The notes under the pieces: model-generated
What the model saw: only the letters and a program-made list of their open reading frames with translations
Database searches by the model: none
Told to the model about the DNA's origin: nothing
Assembly (NCBI RefSeq): GCF_024158035.1
Contig: NZ_JAMZEK010000005.1
Location: forward strand, 62,001 to 126,000
Source of the DNA: Dyella lutea
GTDB taxonomy: Bacteria; Pseudomonadota; Gammaproteobacteria; Xanthomonadales; Rhodanobacteraceae
Length of the DNA stretch: 64,000 nucleotides
Direction of reading: 5' to 3'
In this document: positions 1-8,193 of the stretch, piece by piece
Numbering within the stretch: the stretch's first letter is position 1
How the letters are laid out: each line of letters starts with the position of its first letter
Translations under genes and position numbers: made by a program

Positions 1-1238
1 TTGTTGTCCAGCTTCTGCCGATAGCAGGAGAAACAGGTCTCCAGCGGATCGCGCAGGCAGCCGACGATGCGCGCGCCCGGCAGCATGGCCCGGATCGCAT
101 CGCCATAGATCCAGTTGCTCGGCAGCTTGTCGGTGAAGCGCGGTCGCTGGCGGCGCCAGTGCCGGGTCCGCTCCAGGTAACGTTCGCCGAGCCGCTGCCA
201 GTCGGCGGGCTTCATCTGCGGTACCCAGCGTGGAAACGGCAGCCCGCGTCGCCGCGACTCTTCCGCCAGCACCTGCGGCAGGTCCGGCAGCTCGCCGGAG
301 CCCTCGACCAGGGGGTGCGAGGCGAGGATCTGTTCGGCCAGGGTCGAGCCGGAGCGTGGCAGGCCGACGATGAAGATCACTTCTTCGCCCAGTCGCGGAT
401 CGGAGGCACCGCCCGGCGGTGGAGCGAAGAAGCCCGCCAGTGCATCGACCGCCTGGGAATAGCCGACCGCGTTCCAGCGCTGGCGGTGCCGCGCGATCGC
501 GTTGGCCTGCTCGAGCGTCTGCAGCGATTCGGCGTAGCGACCGTGATCGTCGAGCGCGCGGGCCAACGCGAAACCCATGGCGATGCGATCGTCGTCGCTG
601 GCTCGGGGCGAGCGCAGCGCCTGCCGCAGGTCGCGGATGTCGGATTCGGCCATCTGCACCGTCTTGAGGTCCGCCAGGCCCCACCAGGCCATGCCCGCCC
701 AGGGACGCTCGGCCAGCACCTGGCGATAGCTGTCGGCGGCTTCCTGCGACTGTCCGTGCATGCGCAGCAGGTCGGCGAGCAGGGCGCGGGCGTCGACCGA
801 GTGCGGGTCGATCCGGATTGCCTGTTGCAGCGCGTCCGCGGCTTCTTCGTTGCGCACGCTGCGGGTGAGCATCACGCCCAGGTTGTACCAGGCCAGCGCC
901 ATGTTCGGTTGCAGTCGACAGACCGCCTGGAGCATTTCGATCGCGGCGTCGAAATCGCCTGCCTGGCCGAGCAGGGTAGCGAGGGTATTGAGGCCGGGAG
1001 CGTGCCCGGGGTGCCGGCGAACCACCTCGCGCATGAGTGCGATGGCGTCCTGGTGTCGCCCCTGCATGCCGAGCAGGCCGGCCTGCATCCGCCGCACTTC
1101 GGGATGGTCGGCGTGGCTCTTCAGCAAGGTGGGCAGCAGTTGCTCGGCGTCGTCGATGCGGCCGGCATCCAGCGCCTGGCCGATGCGCGAGAGCAATTGG
1201 GACTGGGCCGGATCGAGCCCGGGCTGGAACGATGACAT
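1..1238 (-). CDS. TPR-repeat sulfotransferase (3' end beyond the window)
   Basis: The protein starts MSSFQPGLDP at 1238 and reads off the left edge, so its C-terminus is missing. Roughly the first 270 residues are tandem tetratricopeptide repeats (motifs such as ALAWYNLGVML and AWWGLADLK). A sulfotransferase domain follows, with the PAPS-binding P-loop-like motif VGLPRSGST near residue 290 and SNWIYGDAIRAMLPGARIV downstream. Family members move sulfate from PAPS to a protein, peptide or carbohydrate; the TPRs probably recognise the acceptor. It is divergent from a TPR-hydroxylase gene across 123 bp, so the two may share a control region. The acceptor cannot be inferred from sequence. Confidence 0.85.
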   Translation of the reverse strand, partial: MSSFQPGLDPAQSQLLSRIGQALDAGRIDDAEQLLPTLLKSHADHPEVRRMQAGLLGMQGRHQDAIALMREVVRRHPGHAPGLNTLATLLGQAGDFDAAIEMLQAVCRLQPNMALAWYNLGVMLTRSVRNEEAADALQQAIRIDPHSVDARALLADLLRMHGQSQEAADSYRQVLAERPWAGMAWWGLADLKTVQMAESDIRDLRQALRSPRASDDDRIAMGFALARALDDHGRYAESLQTLEQANAIARHRQRWNAVGYSQAVDALAGFFAPPPGGASDPRLGEEVIFIVGLPRSGSTLAEQILASHPLVEGSGELPDLPQVLAEESRRRGLPFPRWVPQMKPADWQRLGERYLERTRHWRRQRPRFTDKLPSNWIYGDAIRAMLPGARIVGCLRDPLETCFSCYRQKLDN

Positions 1239-1361
1239 CGTAGGTCGCTTTTCCATCGAGCGGGCGACGCACTGCCCGAGGCAGCTATTATGCCCGGCGA
1301 TGGCAAGCCGCCGCGTCCGCGGCGGAGTGCGGCAGGGCCGCTATCCGGAGTATCACGATCG

Positions 1362-2684
1362 ATGAGTACGCAACCCCAGCCCGGTTCCGCTCCGCTGCAC
1401 GAGCAGGCGCGCGGCCACCTGCAGCGCGGCGAGATGGCCGCCGCCGAGACAGCCTACCGGCAGTTGCTGGAGCAGGCGCCGGACGACGCCGAGGCGCTGA
1501 TGTTCGTGGCCAACCGCGAGATGGCCCGCCGCAATGCGCCGGTTGCGATGATGATGCTCAGCCGCGCCGAGCGCGCCCATCCGGAGCACGCGGGCGTCGC
1601 CCACCAGATCGGCAGTGCACACCTGGCAGCAGGTGATTTCGAGGCGGCGGCGGTCAGCCTGCAGCGTGCGCTCACGCTGGCCCCGCGCCTGTTCGTCGCG
1701 CGCCTGCAGCTCGGTATTGCCCTTGAACAGCTGGGTCAGGCCGATGACGCGCTGCTGGCCTACTTCATCGCCGTGCGTACCGCGCAGGAGCAGGGGCGCT
1801 GGCTGAGCGATGCGAACACTGCGCCCGGGTTGCGCGATACGGTGAGGTACGCGATGGGCTATGCCAACGCCGGTCGGCGCCGCCTGTTCGATCAGGCGCT
1901 GGAGCCATTGCGTCAGCAATATGGTGCGGATGAGCTGCGCCGCGTCGAGCGTGCGCTGGCGATCCATGTCGGACTCGAGCCGATGCCCGCGATCGATCCG
2001 CGTCAGCGGCCGCTGTTCCTGTACTTTCCGGACATCCCGAGCCAGCCCTACTACCCCCGCCACCGTTTTCCCTGGCACGAGGCATTGGAGGCGGCGACCT
2101 TCGCGATCCGCGAGGAGCTGCTCGCGGTGCTGGCCGGCGAACAGCCGCTGGACTCGTTCCTGGGCGTGGACAGCCCGGAACAGGCCGCCAAGATGCTGCG
2201 CGGTTCGGGCGCCGAGGCGCCGGCCTGGGATGCATATTTCTTCCACCGCCACGGCCAGCGCTACGACGATCACGCGCGGGCCTGTCCACGCACCATGGCG
2301 GCGCTCGATGCCGCCCCGCTGGTACGCATCCGCGACCACGCGCCCGAGGCGCTGTTCTCGGTGCTGCGTCCAGGCACCCACATCCTGCCGCACACGGGGG
2401 TGACCAACACACGCCTGGTCACCCACCTTCCGCTGATCGTTCCCGGGGAGTGCGCGTTGCGCGTGGGTGGCCAGGAGCACCACTGGCGCGAGGGAAGCTG
2501 CGTCACCTTCGACGATACCTTCGAGCACGAAGCGTGGAACCACAGCGATGCGACCCGGGTGGTGCTTATCCTGGACAGCTGGAACCCGGACCTGACCGAG
2601 GTCGAGCGGGCCGCCGTGACCGACCTGGTCGCCGCGATCGGCGACTTCAACACCCGCTGCGAATTGCCGCCGGCGAGCGCCTGA
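1362..2684 (+). CDS. TPR-fused aspartyl/asparaginyl beta-hydroxylase family protein
   Basis: This 440-residue protein has an N-terminal TPR region (about residues 5-160), a linker and a C-terminal Asp/Asn beta-hydroxylase domain. The domain shows the hallmark ILPHTGVTNTRLVTHLPL (H344) and FEHEAWNHSD (H389), the two iron-ligand histidines of this 2-oxoglutarate oxygenase family, followed by VVLILDSWNP. The expected chemistry is hydroxylation of an Asp or Asn side chain using Fe(II), O2 and 2-oxoglutarate. The frame stays open upstream to 1290, but MSTQPQPG at 1362 fits the start of the TPR region better. It is divergent from a TPR-sulfotransferase, suggesting both act on a common target. Confidence 0.85.
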   Translation: MSTQPQPGSAPLHEQARGHLQRGEMAAAETAYRQLLEQAPDDAEALMFVANREMARRNAPVAMMMLSRAERAHPEHAGVAHQIGSAHLAAGDFEAAAVSLQRALTLAPRLFVARLQLGIALEQLGQADDALLAYFIAVRTAQEQGRWLSDANTAPGLRDTVRYAMGYANAGRRRLFDQALEPLRQQYGADELRRVERALAIHVGLEPMPAIDPRQRPLFLYFPDIPSQPYYPRHRFPWHEALEAATFAIREELLAVLAGEQPLDSFLGVDSPEQAAKMLRGSGAEAPAWDAYFFHRHGQRYDDHARACPRTMAALDAAPLVRIRDHAPEALFSVLRPGTHILPHTGVTNTRLVTHLPLIVPGECALRVGGQEHHWREGSCVTFDDTFEHEAWNHSDATRVVLILDSWNPDLTEVERAAVTDLVAAIGDFNTRCELPPASA

Positions 2685-2706
2685 AAAAAGCGCGCGGCCG
2701 ATACAT

Positions 2707-2738
2707 GACGGGCCGTCGCTGTGGGGCGACGGCCCGTC
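2707..2738. terminator. Perfect 13-bp hairpin between convergent genes
   Basis: GACGGGCCGTCGC (2707-2719) pairs perfectly with GCGACGGCCCGTC (2726-2738) across a 6-nt loop. It lies between the convergent hydroxylase and glutaredoxin genes. There is no T-run right after it on either strand, so it is a weak intrinsic terminator at best, but it could insulate the two transcripts. Confidence 0.4.
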
Positions 2739-2785
2739 GGATCCGGAGGGCCGGAGTGTCCCGGCGGTACCAGGACACGAGTGGG

Positions 2786-3682
2786 TCAGCGGCTGCAGGC
2801 TTCCATGCCGCCTTCCACGTTGAAGATCTGGCTGAAGCCGTGCGAGGCGAAGCGCTCGGCGACCCCCCGGCTGGAGATGCCCCGCTGGCAGACGAAGGCG
2901 ATCGGCGTGTCCTTGGGCAGCGCGGCAAACGCGTCGTAGCCCTCGTCTTCCAGGATGCGCGCTTCCGGCAGCGAGGGCAGCATGGCGCGTGCCGCCGCCG
3001 GGCGCACGTCCACCAGGACGAGGCCGCCATCGGCCAGCCGCTGGCGCAGCTCCTGCACGCTCATGTCGTGCACCTGCTGCGCGCCGGGGAACTTCAGGCT
3101 CAGGCCCTCGCCCTGCACGGTGGATACCCAGTCGATCACGATGCCCTTGGCGCGCTGTGCGCTGGCCGGGTCGAAGTGGATACGCAGTCCATTGGACTCG
3201 GCCACGATGTCGAAGTCGCCGGCCGGAGCCAGCTGGAACCCGGCGCTGAAGTCCGGGCCGATCTCCAGGTGGATCACCACGCCCTGCGCATCGGCAGTGC
3301 CCTGGCGGATCATCTCGGCGGCCTTGTCGGTGATGGCGATCTCCGGCGGCGTGCGGTCCGGCTGCACCGCGCCGAACAGGCTGTGCAGCTCACCGCTGGT
3401 GTACATCTGGCGGATGATGTCCGAGCCGCCGACCAGCTCACCCTCGACATAGAGCTGCGGGATGGTGGGCCACTCGCCGTAGATCTTGATGCCCTCGCGG
3501 ATCGCCGGATCTTCCAGCACGTTGACCGTGTGGTAGTCCTCCAGCAGCTCGTTCAGCGTATTGGTGGCAGCGGCCGAGAAGCCGCACATCGGCTGCTGGC
3601 GGGTGCCCTTCATGAACAACACCACGCGGTGCTCGCTGAGCAGGGACTGGATGCGTTCGCGGGTGGCGGGATCGAGGGACAT
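2786..3682 (-). CDS. Monothiol glutaredoxin (Grx4/GrxD type) fused to an IscA-like fold and a rhodanese domain
   Basis: This 298-residue protein has three domains. Residues 1-105 are a monothiol glutaredoxin with active site MCGFS (C33) and the glutathione/Fe-S features WPTIPQLYV and GGSDI. Residues about 110-190 resemble a HesB/IscA-type domain (EIAITDKAAEMI, GLRIHFDP) but contain no cysteine, so this part cannot ligate Fe-S as IscA does. Residues about 200-298 are a rhodanese domain with catalytic loop CQRGISSRG (C265). Grx4 proteins carry and pass on [2Fe-2S] clusters; rhodaneses handle sulfane sulfur. The start MSLDPATR was chosen because the glutaredoxin begins immediately. The gene diverges from a TetR unit. 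Confidence 0.88.
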   Translation of the reverse strand: MSLDPATRERIQSLLSEHRVVLFMKGTRQQPMCGFSAAATNTLNELLEDYHTVNVLEDPAIREGIKIYGEWPTIPQLYVEGELVGGSDIIRQMYTSGELHSLFGAVQPDRTPPEIAITDKAAEMIRQGTADAQGVVIHLEIGPDFSAGFQLAPAGDFDIVAESNGLRIHFDPASAQRAKGIVIDWVSTVQGEGLSLKFPGAQQVHDMSVQELRQRLADGGLVLVDVRPAAARAMLPSLPEARILEDEGYDAFAALPKDTPIAFVCQRGISSRGVAERFASHGFSQIFNVEGGMEACSR

Positions 3683-3753
3683 GAGCGCGTTTCCGGTTTG
3701 GGAAGGTGAGGTAGCGCTACATGGTAGCGCGCGGGCCAGGGGGCAAGTCGCGC

Positions 3754-3782
3754 TTGAAAAATGACCATGGGTCATTTATAAA
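3754..3782 (+). promoter_or_regulatory. Sigma70-type promoter of the TetR gene, predicted leaderless
   Basis: TTGAAA (3754-3759) and TATAAA (3777-3782) are separated by exactly 17 bp. The expected transcription start, about 7 nt past the -10, falls at 3789-3790, which is the A of the TetR ATG. No Shine-Dalgarno sequence precedes that ATG, which agrees with a leaderless mRNA. Confidence 0.7.
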
Positions 3783-3797
3783 TGACCCATGGTCATT
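3760..3797. promoter_or_regulatory. Perfect 38-bp palindrome: double TetR operator
   Basis: The 38 bp from 3760 to 3797 equal their own reverse complement. They contain two 15-bp near-palindromes, ATGACCATGGGTCAT (3761-3775) and ATGACCCATGGTCAT (3782-3796), whose centres are 21 bp apart, two helical turns. This is the spacing expected for two TetR dimers on one DNA face. The palindrome covers the promoter spacer, the -10 and the first codons of the TetR gene, so binding should block initiation. Confidence 0.78.
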
Positions 3798-4472
3798 AAA
3801 AAGACATGTCCGCTGGGGCGGGGGCGTCGTGCCGTGGACGAGCCGACGAAGGAGCGCCGTCGGCGCGACCTGCTTACCGCCGCGCTGCGGCTGCTCGAGC
3901 GCCAGCCGTACGAGACGATCACGATGAGCGCGGTGGCGGCCGCAGCGGACGTCGCCAAGGGCACCACCTACCTGTATTTCCCCACACGCGAGGCGCTGTT
4001 CCTGGCGCTGCTGGCCGAGCACTACGCCGCCTGGTTCGACGCCCTCGATACCTGTCTGCGCGAGGGGCCTGCGAGTGCCGAAGCCTGGGCCGCCTGGGTC
4101 GCCGCCGAGCTTTCCGGGCGGCCGATGTTCCTGCGCCTGGCGGCCCTGCTGCACGTCGTGCTGGAGGCGAACGTACCGGTGGCCGAGGTGGTGGCCTTCA
4201 AGCGATCGCTCGCCGGGCGCCTGGCTGCCAGCGGCGCCGGGCTGGAAGCCGCCCTCGAGCTGCCCCCGGGCTGCGGGGTGCGCCTGCTGCTGTGGCTGCA
4301 GGCCGTGGTGCCCGGTCTGGCGCAGATGGCGGCGCCGGCGCCCGAGTTGCATCAGGCCTTGCGTGGCGACGCGATGCTGGCGGGCCTGCTGATCGACTTT
4401 CCCAACGAATTGCGCGCCTTGCTGGGCGCTCTGATCCGCGGCCTCGAGGCCGCGAAGGAGCCTACGCCATGA
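3789..4472 (+). CDS. TetR-family transcriptional regulator
   Basis: A 227-residue one-component repressor. The N-terminal helix-turn-helix is clear: RRRRDLLTAALRLLERQPYE, then TMSAVAAAADVAKGTTYLYFPTREALFLALL. The C-terminal part is an all-helical ligand/dimerisation domain. The ATG at 3789 lies inside the 38-bp operator and coincides with the predicted transcription start, so autoregulation by occlusion is likely. The stop overlaps the next ATG (ATGA at 4469-4472), so the SDR gene is translationally coupled and probably the main regulated gene. The ligand is unknown. A GTG at 3834 is a possible alternative start, but the upstream residues are compatible with the family. Confidence 0.88.
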   Translation: MVIKKTCPLGRGRRAVDEPTKERRRRDLLTAALRLLERQPYETITMSAVAAAADVAKGTTYLYFPTREALFLALLAEHYAAWFDALDTCLREGPASAEAWAAWVAAELSGRPMFLRLAALLHVVLEANVPVAEVVAFKRSLAGRLAASGAGLEAALELPPGCGVRLLLWLQAVVPGLAQMAAPAPELHQALRGDAMLAGLLIDFPNELRALLGALIRGLEAAKEPTP

Positions 4473-5257
4473 GCATTTCCCCCTTGCAGGGCCGAACGGC
4501 CCTGGTCACCGGCGCCTCCAGCGGGCTCGGCATCGAGTTCGCCCGCGAGCTGGCCCGACGGGGCGCCGACCTGATCCTGGTCGCCCGCAGCGAGGCGCCG
4601 ATGCAGGCGCTCGCACAGGAGCTGCGCGCGTCCGGTCACACCGTCCACGTCAGGCCGGCCGACCTGACCGACCCCGCGGCGCGCGAGACGTTGATTGCAG
4701 GCCTGGCGGCCGAAGGCGTTGCGATCGATGTACTGGTCAACAATGCCGGTTTCGGCGTGTTCGGCGAGTTCGCCCAGACCCCGTGGCCGAAGCTGGAGGG
4801 CATGCTGGAGGTCGACGTGGTGGCCCTGACCCACCTCACCCGGCTGGTGCTGCCTGGTATGCGCGGGCGCGGATTCGGACGCGTGCTGCAGGTCGCCTCC
4901 ACCGGGGCGTTCCAGCCCACGCCCTACTACGCCGCCTACGCGGCGGCGAAAAGCTACGTACTGGAATTCAGTTACGCGATCGATGCCGAGCTGCGCGGCA
5001 GCGGCGTGCGCTGCACCGTGCTGTCGCCGGGGGTCACCGCGACCCGGTTTTTTGCCGTCTCCGGACAGCGGCCCACGCTGTATCAGCGGGTGACCCGCAT
5101 GCAGGCGCCGACGGTGGCGCGGCAGGGCGTGGCGGCAATGCTGCGGGGGCGCACCGGAGTGATCGCTGGCTGGTCCAACGCGCTGATGGCGCAGGGCACG
5201 CGCTTCATGCCGCGCCGGCTGGCCGCGCGGGTCGCGGGCCAATTGATGCGTAACTGA
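4469..5257 (+). CDS. Short-chain dehydrogenase/reductase (SDR), classical type
   Basis: A 262-residue NAD(P)-dependent oxidoreductase. It has the Rossmann motif TGASSGLG at residues 15-22, the NNAG motif, and the Ser-Tyr-Lys catalytic set around VASTGAF and YAAYAAAKSY. AAGGAG lies 8 nt upstream of the ATG, and the start overlaps the TetR stop. The substrate is not evident; SDRs of this group reduce aldehydes, ketones or lipid-derived carbonyls. The TGA stop is immediately followed by the reverse-strand stop of the neighbouring phosphatase gene (TGATCA at 5255-5260), so the genes converge with no intergenic base. Confidence 0.88.
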   Translation: MSISPLQGRTALVTGASSGLGIEFARELARRGADLILVARSEAPMQALAQELRASGHTVHVRPADLTDPAARETLIAGLAAEGVAIDVLVNNAGFGVFGEFAQTPWPKLEGMLEVDVVALTHLTRLVLPGMRGRGFGRVLQVASTGAFQPTPYYAAYAAAKSYVLEFSYAIDAELRGSGVRCTVLSPGVTATRFFAVSGQRPTLYQRVTRMQAPTVARQGVAAMLRGRTGVIAGWSNALMAQGTRFMPRRLAARVAGQLMRN

Positions 5258-6115
5258 TCACGCCGCGGGCCGGAGTTCGTCCAGGCTGCGCTGGCGTCGC
5301 GCCAGCGGGGCCAGCGCCAGCGCCGCGTCGGGCGAGGGCAGCACCAGCTCGCGGCTGGCGCGGCCCAGCGCAGTGGGCTGCTCGCTCCAGTGGATCAGCT
5401 CCATGGCGCCGGTGTGGTCCTCCACCAGCGCCGTGCAATGCTCGACCCAGTCGCCGTCGTTGAGATAGAGCAGGCCGTCCATCTCGCGCACTTGGCCGAA
5501 GTGGATGTGGCCGCAGATGTGTCCGTCGAAACCACGTTCGCGGGCGTCCGTCGCCACGCGCTCCTCGTAGGCGCGGATATAGGCCAGCGCCTTGCCGACG
5601 TGCGATTTCACGATGATCGACAGTGGCAGGTAGGGCATGTCCATGCGCCGGCGCCATGCATTCACCCGGCGATTGCTCCAGCAGATGAAACGGTGCATCG
5701 CCTCGCCCAGGTGCAGCATCCAGCTGCGGCCGACGTGCTCGGGGTCGTACTCGTCGCCGTGGCTGACCCGGTAGCGGCGGCCGTCGGCGCCCTCGTGCAC
5801 GGCCTCCAGCGCAATGTGCACGCCGCCGAAGTCCTGGCCGGCCAAGCCGCGCAGGGCGGCATCGTGGTTGCCGGGGATGTAGGTCACCTCGACGCCGCGC
5901 CGGGCCAGGTCGAGGATCTCGGCGATCACCGCGCCGTGGTCGGCATGCCACCACATGCGCTTGCCCAGTGCCTCGAGGTCGATGATGTCGCCGACCAGGT
6001 AGAGCCTGTCGCAGCGGAGCTGGCGGAGGAAGTCGAGCAGGTAGCGCGCCTTGCAGTCGGGCGTGCCCAGGTGCACGTCGGAGATAAAGGCGCTGCGGCA
6101 GCGGAGTGTGGCCAT
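5258..6115 (-). CDS. LpxH-like metallophosphatase (UDP-2,3-diacylglucosamine diphosphatase family)
   Basis: A 285-residue calcineurin-like phosphoesterase with the full metal-binding series: SDVHLG, GDIID, GNHD, SHGDEYD and CGHIHFG. The arrangement matches the LpxH/YbbF group, which releases UMP from UDP-diacylglucosamine in lipid A synthesis. It is longer than canonical LpxH (about 240 residues) and has an insert around the WSNRR region, so it could be an LpxH2-type paralogue with another substrate. No other lipid A gene is adjacent. The protein appears soluble with no signal peptide. Confidence 0.75.
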   Translation of the reverse strand: MATLRCRSAFISDVHLGTPDCKARYLLDFLRQLRCDRLYLVGDIIDLEALGKRMWWHADHGAVIAEILDLARRGVEVTYIPGNHDAALRGLAGQDFGGVHIALEAVHEGADGRRYRVSHGDEYDPEHVGRSWMLHLGEAMHRFICWSNRRVNAWRRRMDMPYLPLSIIVKSHVGKALAYIRAYEERVATDARERGFDGHICGHIHFGQVREMDGLLYLNDGDWVEHCTALVEDHTGAMELIHWSEQPTALGRASRELVLPSPDAALALAPLARRQRSLDELRPAA

Positions 6116-6205
6116 GGCGGCGGTTCCCGGTGGTTGCCCGGGGCGCCAGTATTCGTCGCGCGGATCACCGCGCGATGGCGGCGAGGTTGCAGCGCGGTTG
6201 CGGCG

Positions 6206-6808
6206 TCAGGCGGCCAGCGCGGCGCGGGCCGCCGGAGCGATGCGCGAAATCCAGCGAGCGTACTGCCGCGCATCCGGGTGCAGGCCATCGTCGGCGAGCT
6301 CGTCCGGGTGGGCCCGCGTGAGGTCGGTGATGTCGACGAACGCCGCGCCTGCCGTGTCGGCCTCGGCGCGCGCGATGGCGTTGAACCGGTCCAGCGCCGC
6401 ACCGACCGCCGCGCGGTCGCGTGCCGACTCGCGCGCGAAACGCGTCACGCCCCAGTCCGGGATCGACACCACCACCACGCGGCCCGCCTGTCCGTCCGCC
6501 AGCGCCACCGCGCGCGCGAGCAGGCTGGCGAACTCCCGCCGGTACTCGTCCTCGCCGCGACCGCGGTACTGGTTGTTCACGCCGACCAGCAGGGTCACCA
6601 GGTCCCAGCCCGGCGCCAGTGCGGCGGCGTCCATCCCGGCGGCCAGCTCATCCGTGGTCCAACCTGTTACGGCGACGATGTGCGGTGCCTCCACCGGGAT
6701 CCCGACGGTGGCGAGATGGGCGACCAGCTGCACCGGCCAGCGGCCGGCCTCCGGCACGCCCTCGCCGATGGTGTAGGAGTCGCCCAGGGCGAGGAGTCGC
6801 GAGGCCAC
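6206..6808 (-). CDS. SGNH/GDSL hydrolase
   Basis: A 200-residue protein with all SGNH blocks: nucleophile block LALGDSYT, block II GWTTDELAAG, block III LVGVNNQYRG and block V DGLHPDARQ (catalytic Asp and His). Such enzymes are small serine esterases or acyltransferases. There is no signal peptide, so it should be cytoplasmic. The GTG start at 6808 lies 2 nt after the stop of the upstream aminotransferase gene, so the two are almost certainly co-transcribed and translationally coupled. The substrate cannot be assigned. Confidence 0.82.
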   Translation of the reverse strand: MASRLLALGDSYTIGEGVPEAGRWPVQLVAHLATVGIPVEAPHIVAVTGWTTDELAAGMDAAALAPGWDLVTLLVGVNNQYRGRGEDEYRREFASLLARAVALADGQAGRVVVVSIPDWGVTRFARESARDRAAVGAALDRFNAIARAEADTAGAAFVDITDLTRAHPDELADDGLHPDARQYARWISRIAPAARAALAA

Positions 6809-6810
6809 CG

Positions 6811-8055
6811 TCAGGCGACGGCGGATGCGCGGGCCGGCTGTTCGGCGGCCATCGCGGCAAGCACGCGCTCGATCCGCACGAACACCTCGCGCAGTTCGGC
6901 CGGCTGCGGCAGCAGGGTGAGGCGGAACTGCCGGCTGGCCGGCACGTTGAAGCTCGCGCCTGGCACCACCAGCACCGATTCCTGCTCCAGCAGGCGCAGC
7001 GCGAACGCGCCATCGTCGAACACCGGCAGGCGGTCGGCACGCACGCCGGGGAACGCGTAGAGCGCACCTTCGGGTGCGGCCAGTTCCAGGTAGTCGCTGG
7101 CTGCCACGCCCTCGATCACGGCGCGGCGCGCTTCGTGCAGTCGTCCGCCCGGCGCGGTCAGCGCGTGGATGGTCGGCGCGCCCTGCAGTGCCGGAACCAC
7201 CGCCCATTGGGCAGTGGCGTTGGCGCACAGCCGCAGCGCAGCCAGCAACTGCAGCGCGTCGCGGTACTCCGCGGTGCGCGCAGGCTCGCCGGAAAGGCTC
7301 ATCCAGCCGACGCGATAGCCGCAGGCGCGATGCACCTTGGACAGGCCGCCGAAGCTCACGCACGGCACGTCGCCGGCCACTTCCGCCAGCGGCTGGAACA
7401 CGGCGCCGTCGTAGAGAATCTCGTCGTAGATCTCGTCGCACAGCAGCAGCAGTCGGTGCCGTGCGGCGATGGCGACGATCTGCTCGAGCAGTGCGCGCGG
7501 GTACACCGCACCGGTGGGATTGTTCGGGTTGATCAGCACCAGTGCGCGGGTGCGCGGGGTGATCAGGCTTTCGATCTCCGCCGGGTCGGGCTGGTGGCCG
7601 TTCTCCGGCAGGCAGCGGTAATAGCGTGGGCGGCCGCCGTTGAGGATCGTCGCGGCGCTCCACAGCGGGTAGTCGGGGCTCGGCAGCAGTACCTCGTCAC
7701 CCGGCTGCAGCAGAGCGCGCAGGCTGATGTCGATCAGCTCGCTGACGCCGTTGCCGATGAACACGCGGTCCATGTCCACGCCGCGTGCGCCACGGGCGCG
7801 CTGCAGGTCCGCAATGGCAGCTCGGGCTTCCTCCAGGCCCTGCTCGTGACCATAGGCTTCGCTCTCGGTGAGCTTGGCGGCGATGGCTTCACGCAAGTGG
7901 GGCGGCGTCTGGAAGCCATAGCGGGCCGGGTTGCCGATGTTGAGCTTGATGATCGGCAGGCCTTCGGCCTCCATCTCGCGGGCGCGGCGGGTCAGCGCGC
8001 CACGGATCTCGTAGCGCACGTTGGAAAGATGCGGGCTGGGTTTGATCGGGGCCAA
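6811..8055 (-). CDS. alaA: PLP-dependent aminotransferase class I/II, AlaA-like
   Basis: A 414-residue fold-type I aminotransferase. It shows substrate loop NIGNPARYGF, INPNNPTGAVY, CDEIYDEI and the PLP-lysine region SFGGLSKVHRACGYRVGW. The overall pattern resembles AlaA (glutamate-pyruvate aminotransferase) of enterobacteria, which makes alanine from pyruvate. The start is TTG at 8055, preceded by AGGAAC about 9 nt upstream; no in-frame ATG fits. It heads a two-gene unit with the SGNH hydrolase and diverges from rsgA. The exact substrate is inferred from family resemblance. Confidence 0.8.
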   Translation of the reverse strand: MAPIKPSPHLSNVRYEIRGALTRRAREMEAEGLPIIKLNIGNPARYGFQTPPHLREAIAAKLTESEAYGHEQGLEEARAAIADLQRARGARGVDMDRVFIGNGVSELIDISLRALLQPGDEVLLPSPDYPLWSAATILNGGRPRYYRCLPENGHQPDPAEIESLITPRTRALVLINPNNPTGAVYPRALLEQIVAIAARHRLLLLCDEIYDEILYDGAVFQPLAEVAGDVPCVSFGGLSKVHRACGYRVGWMSLSGEPARTAEYRDALQLLAALRLCANATAQWAVVPALQGAPTIHALTAPGGRLHEARRAVIEGVAASDYLELAAPEGALYAFPGVRADRLPVFDDGAFALRLLEQESVLVVPGASFNVPASRQFRLTLLPQPAELREVFVRIERVLAAMAAEQPARASAVA

Positions 8056-8193
8056 CGACGTAGGTTCCTGTGCTTTGCTGCACCGGCGCTTGCGGCCGGC
8101 AGTGCGGGCATGCTAACAGCGACCGGGCGGCCCGTGTGGGCCGGCCAAGAGTCGGATATCGGCCCGATCGGGGGCCGGGCATAATCGGGCCCC

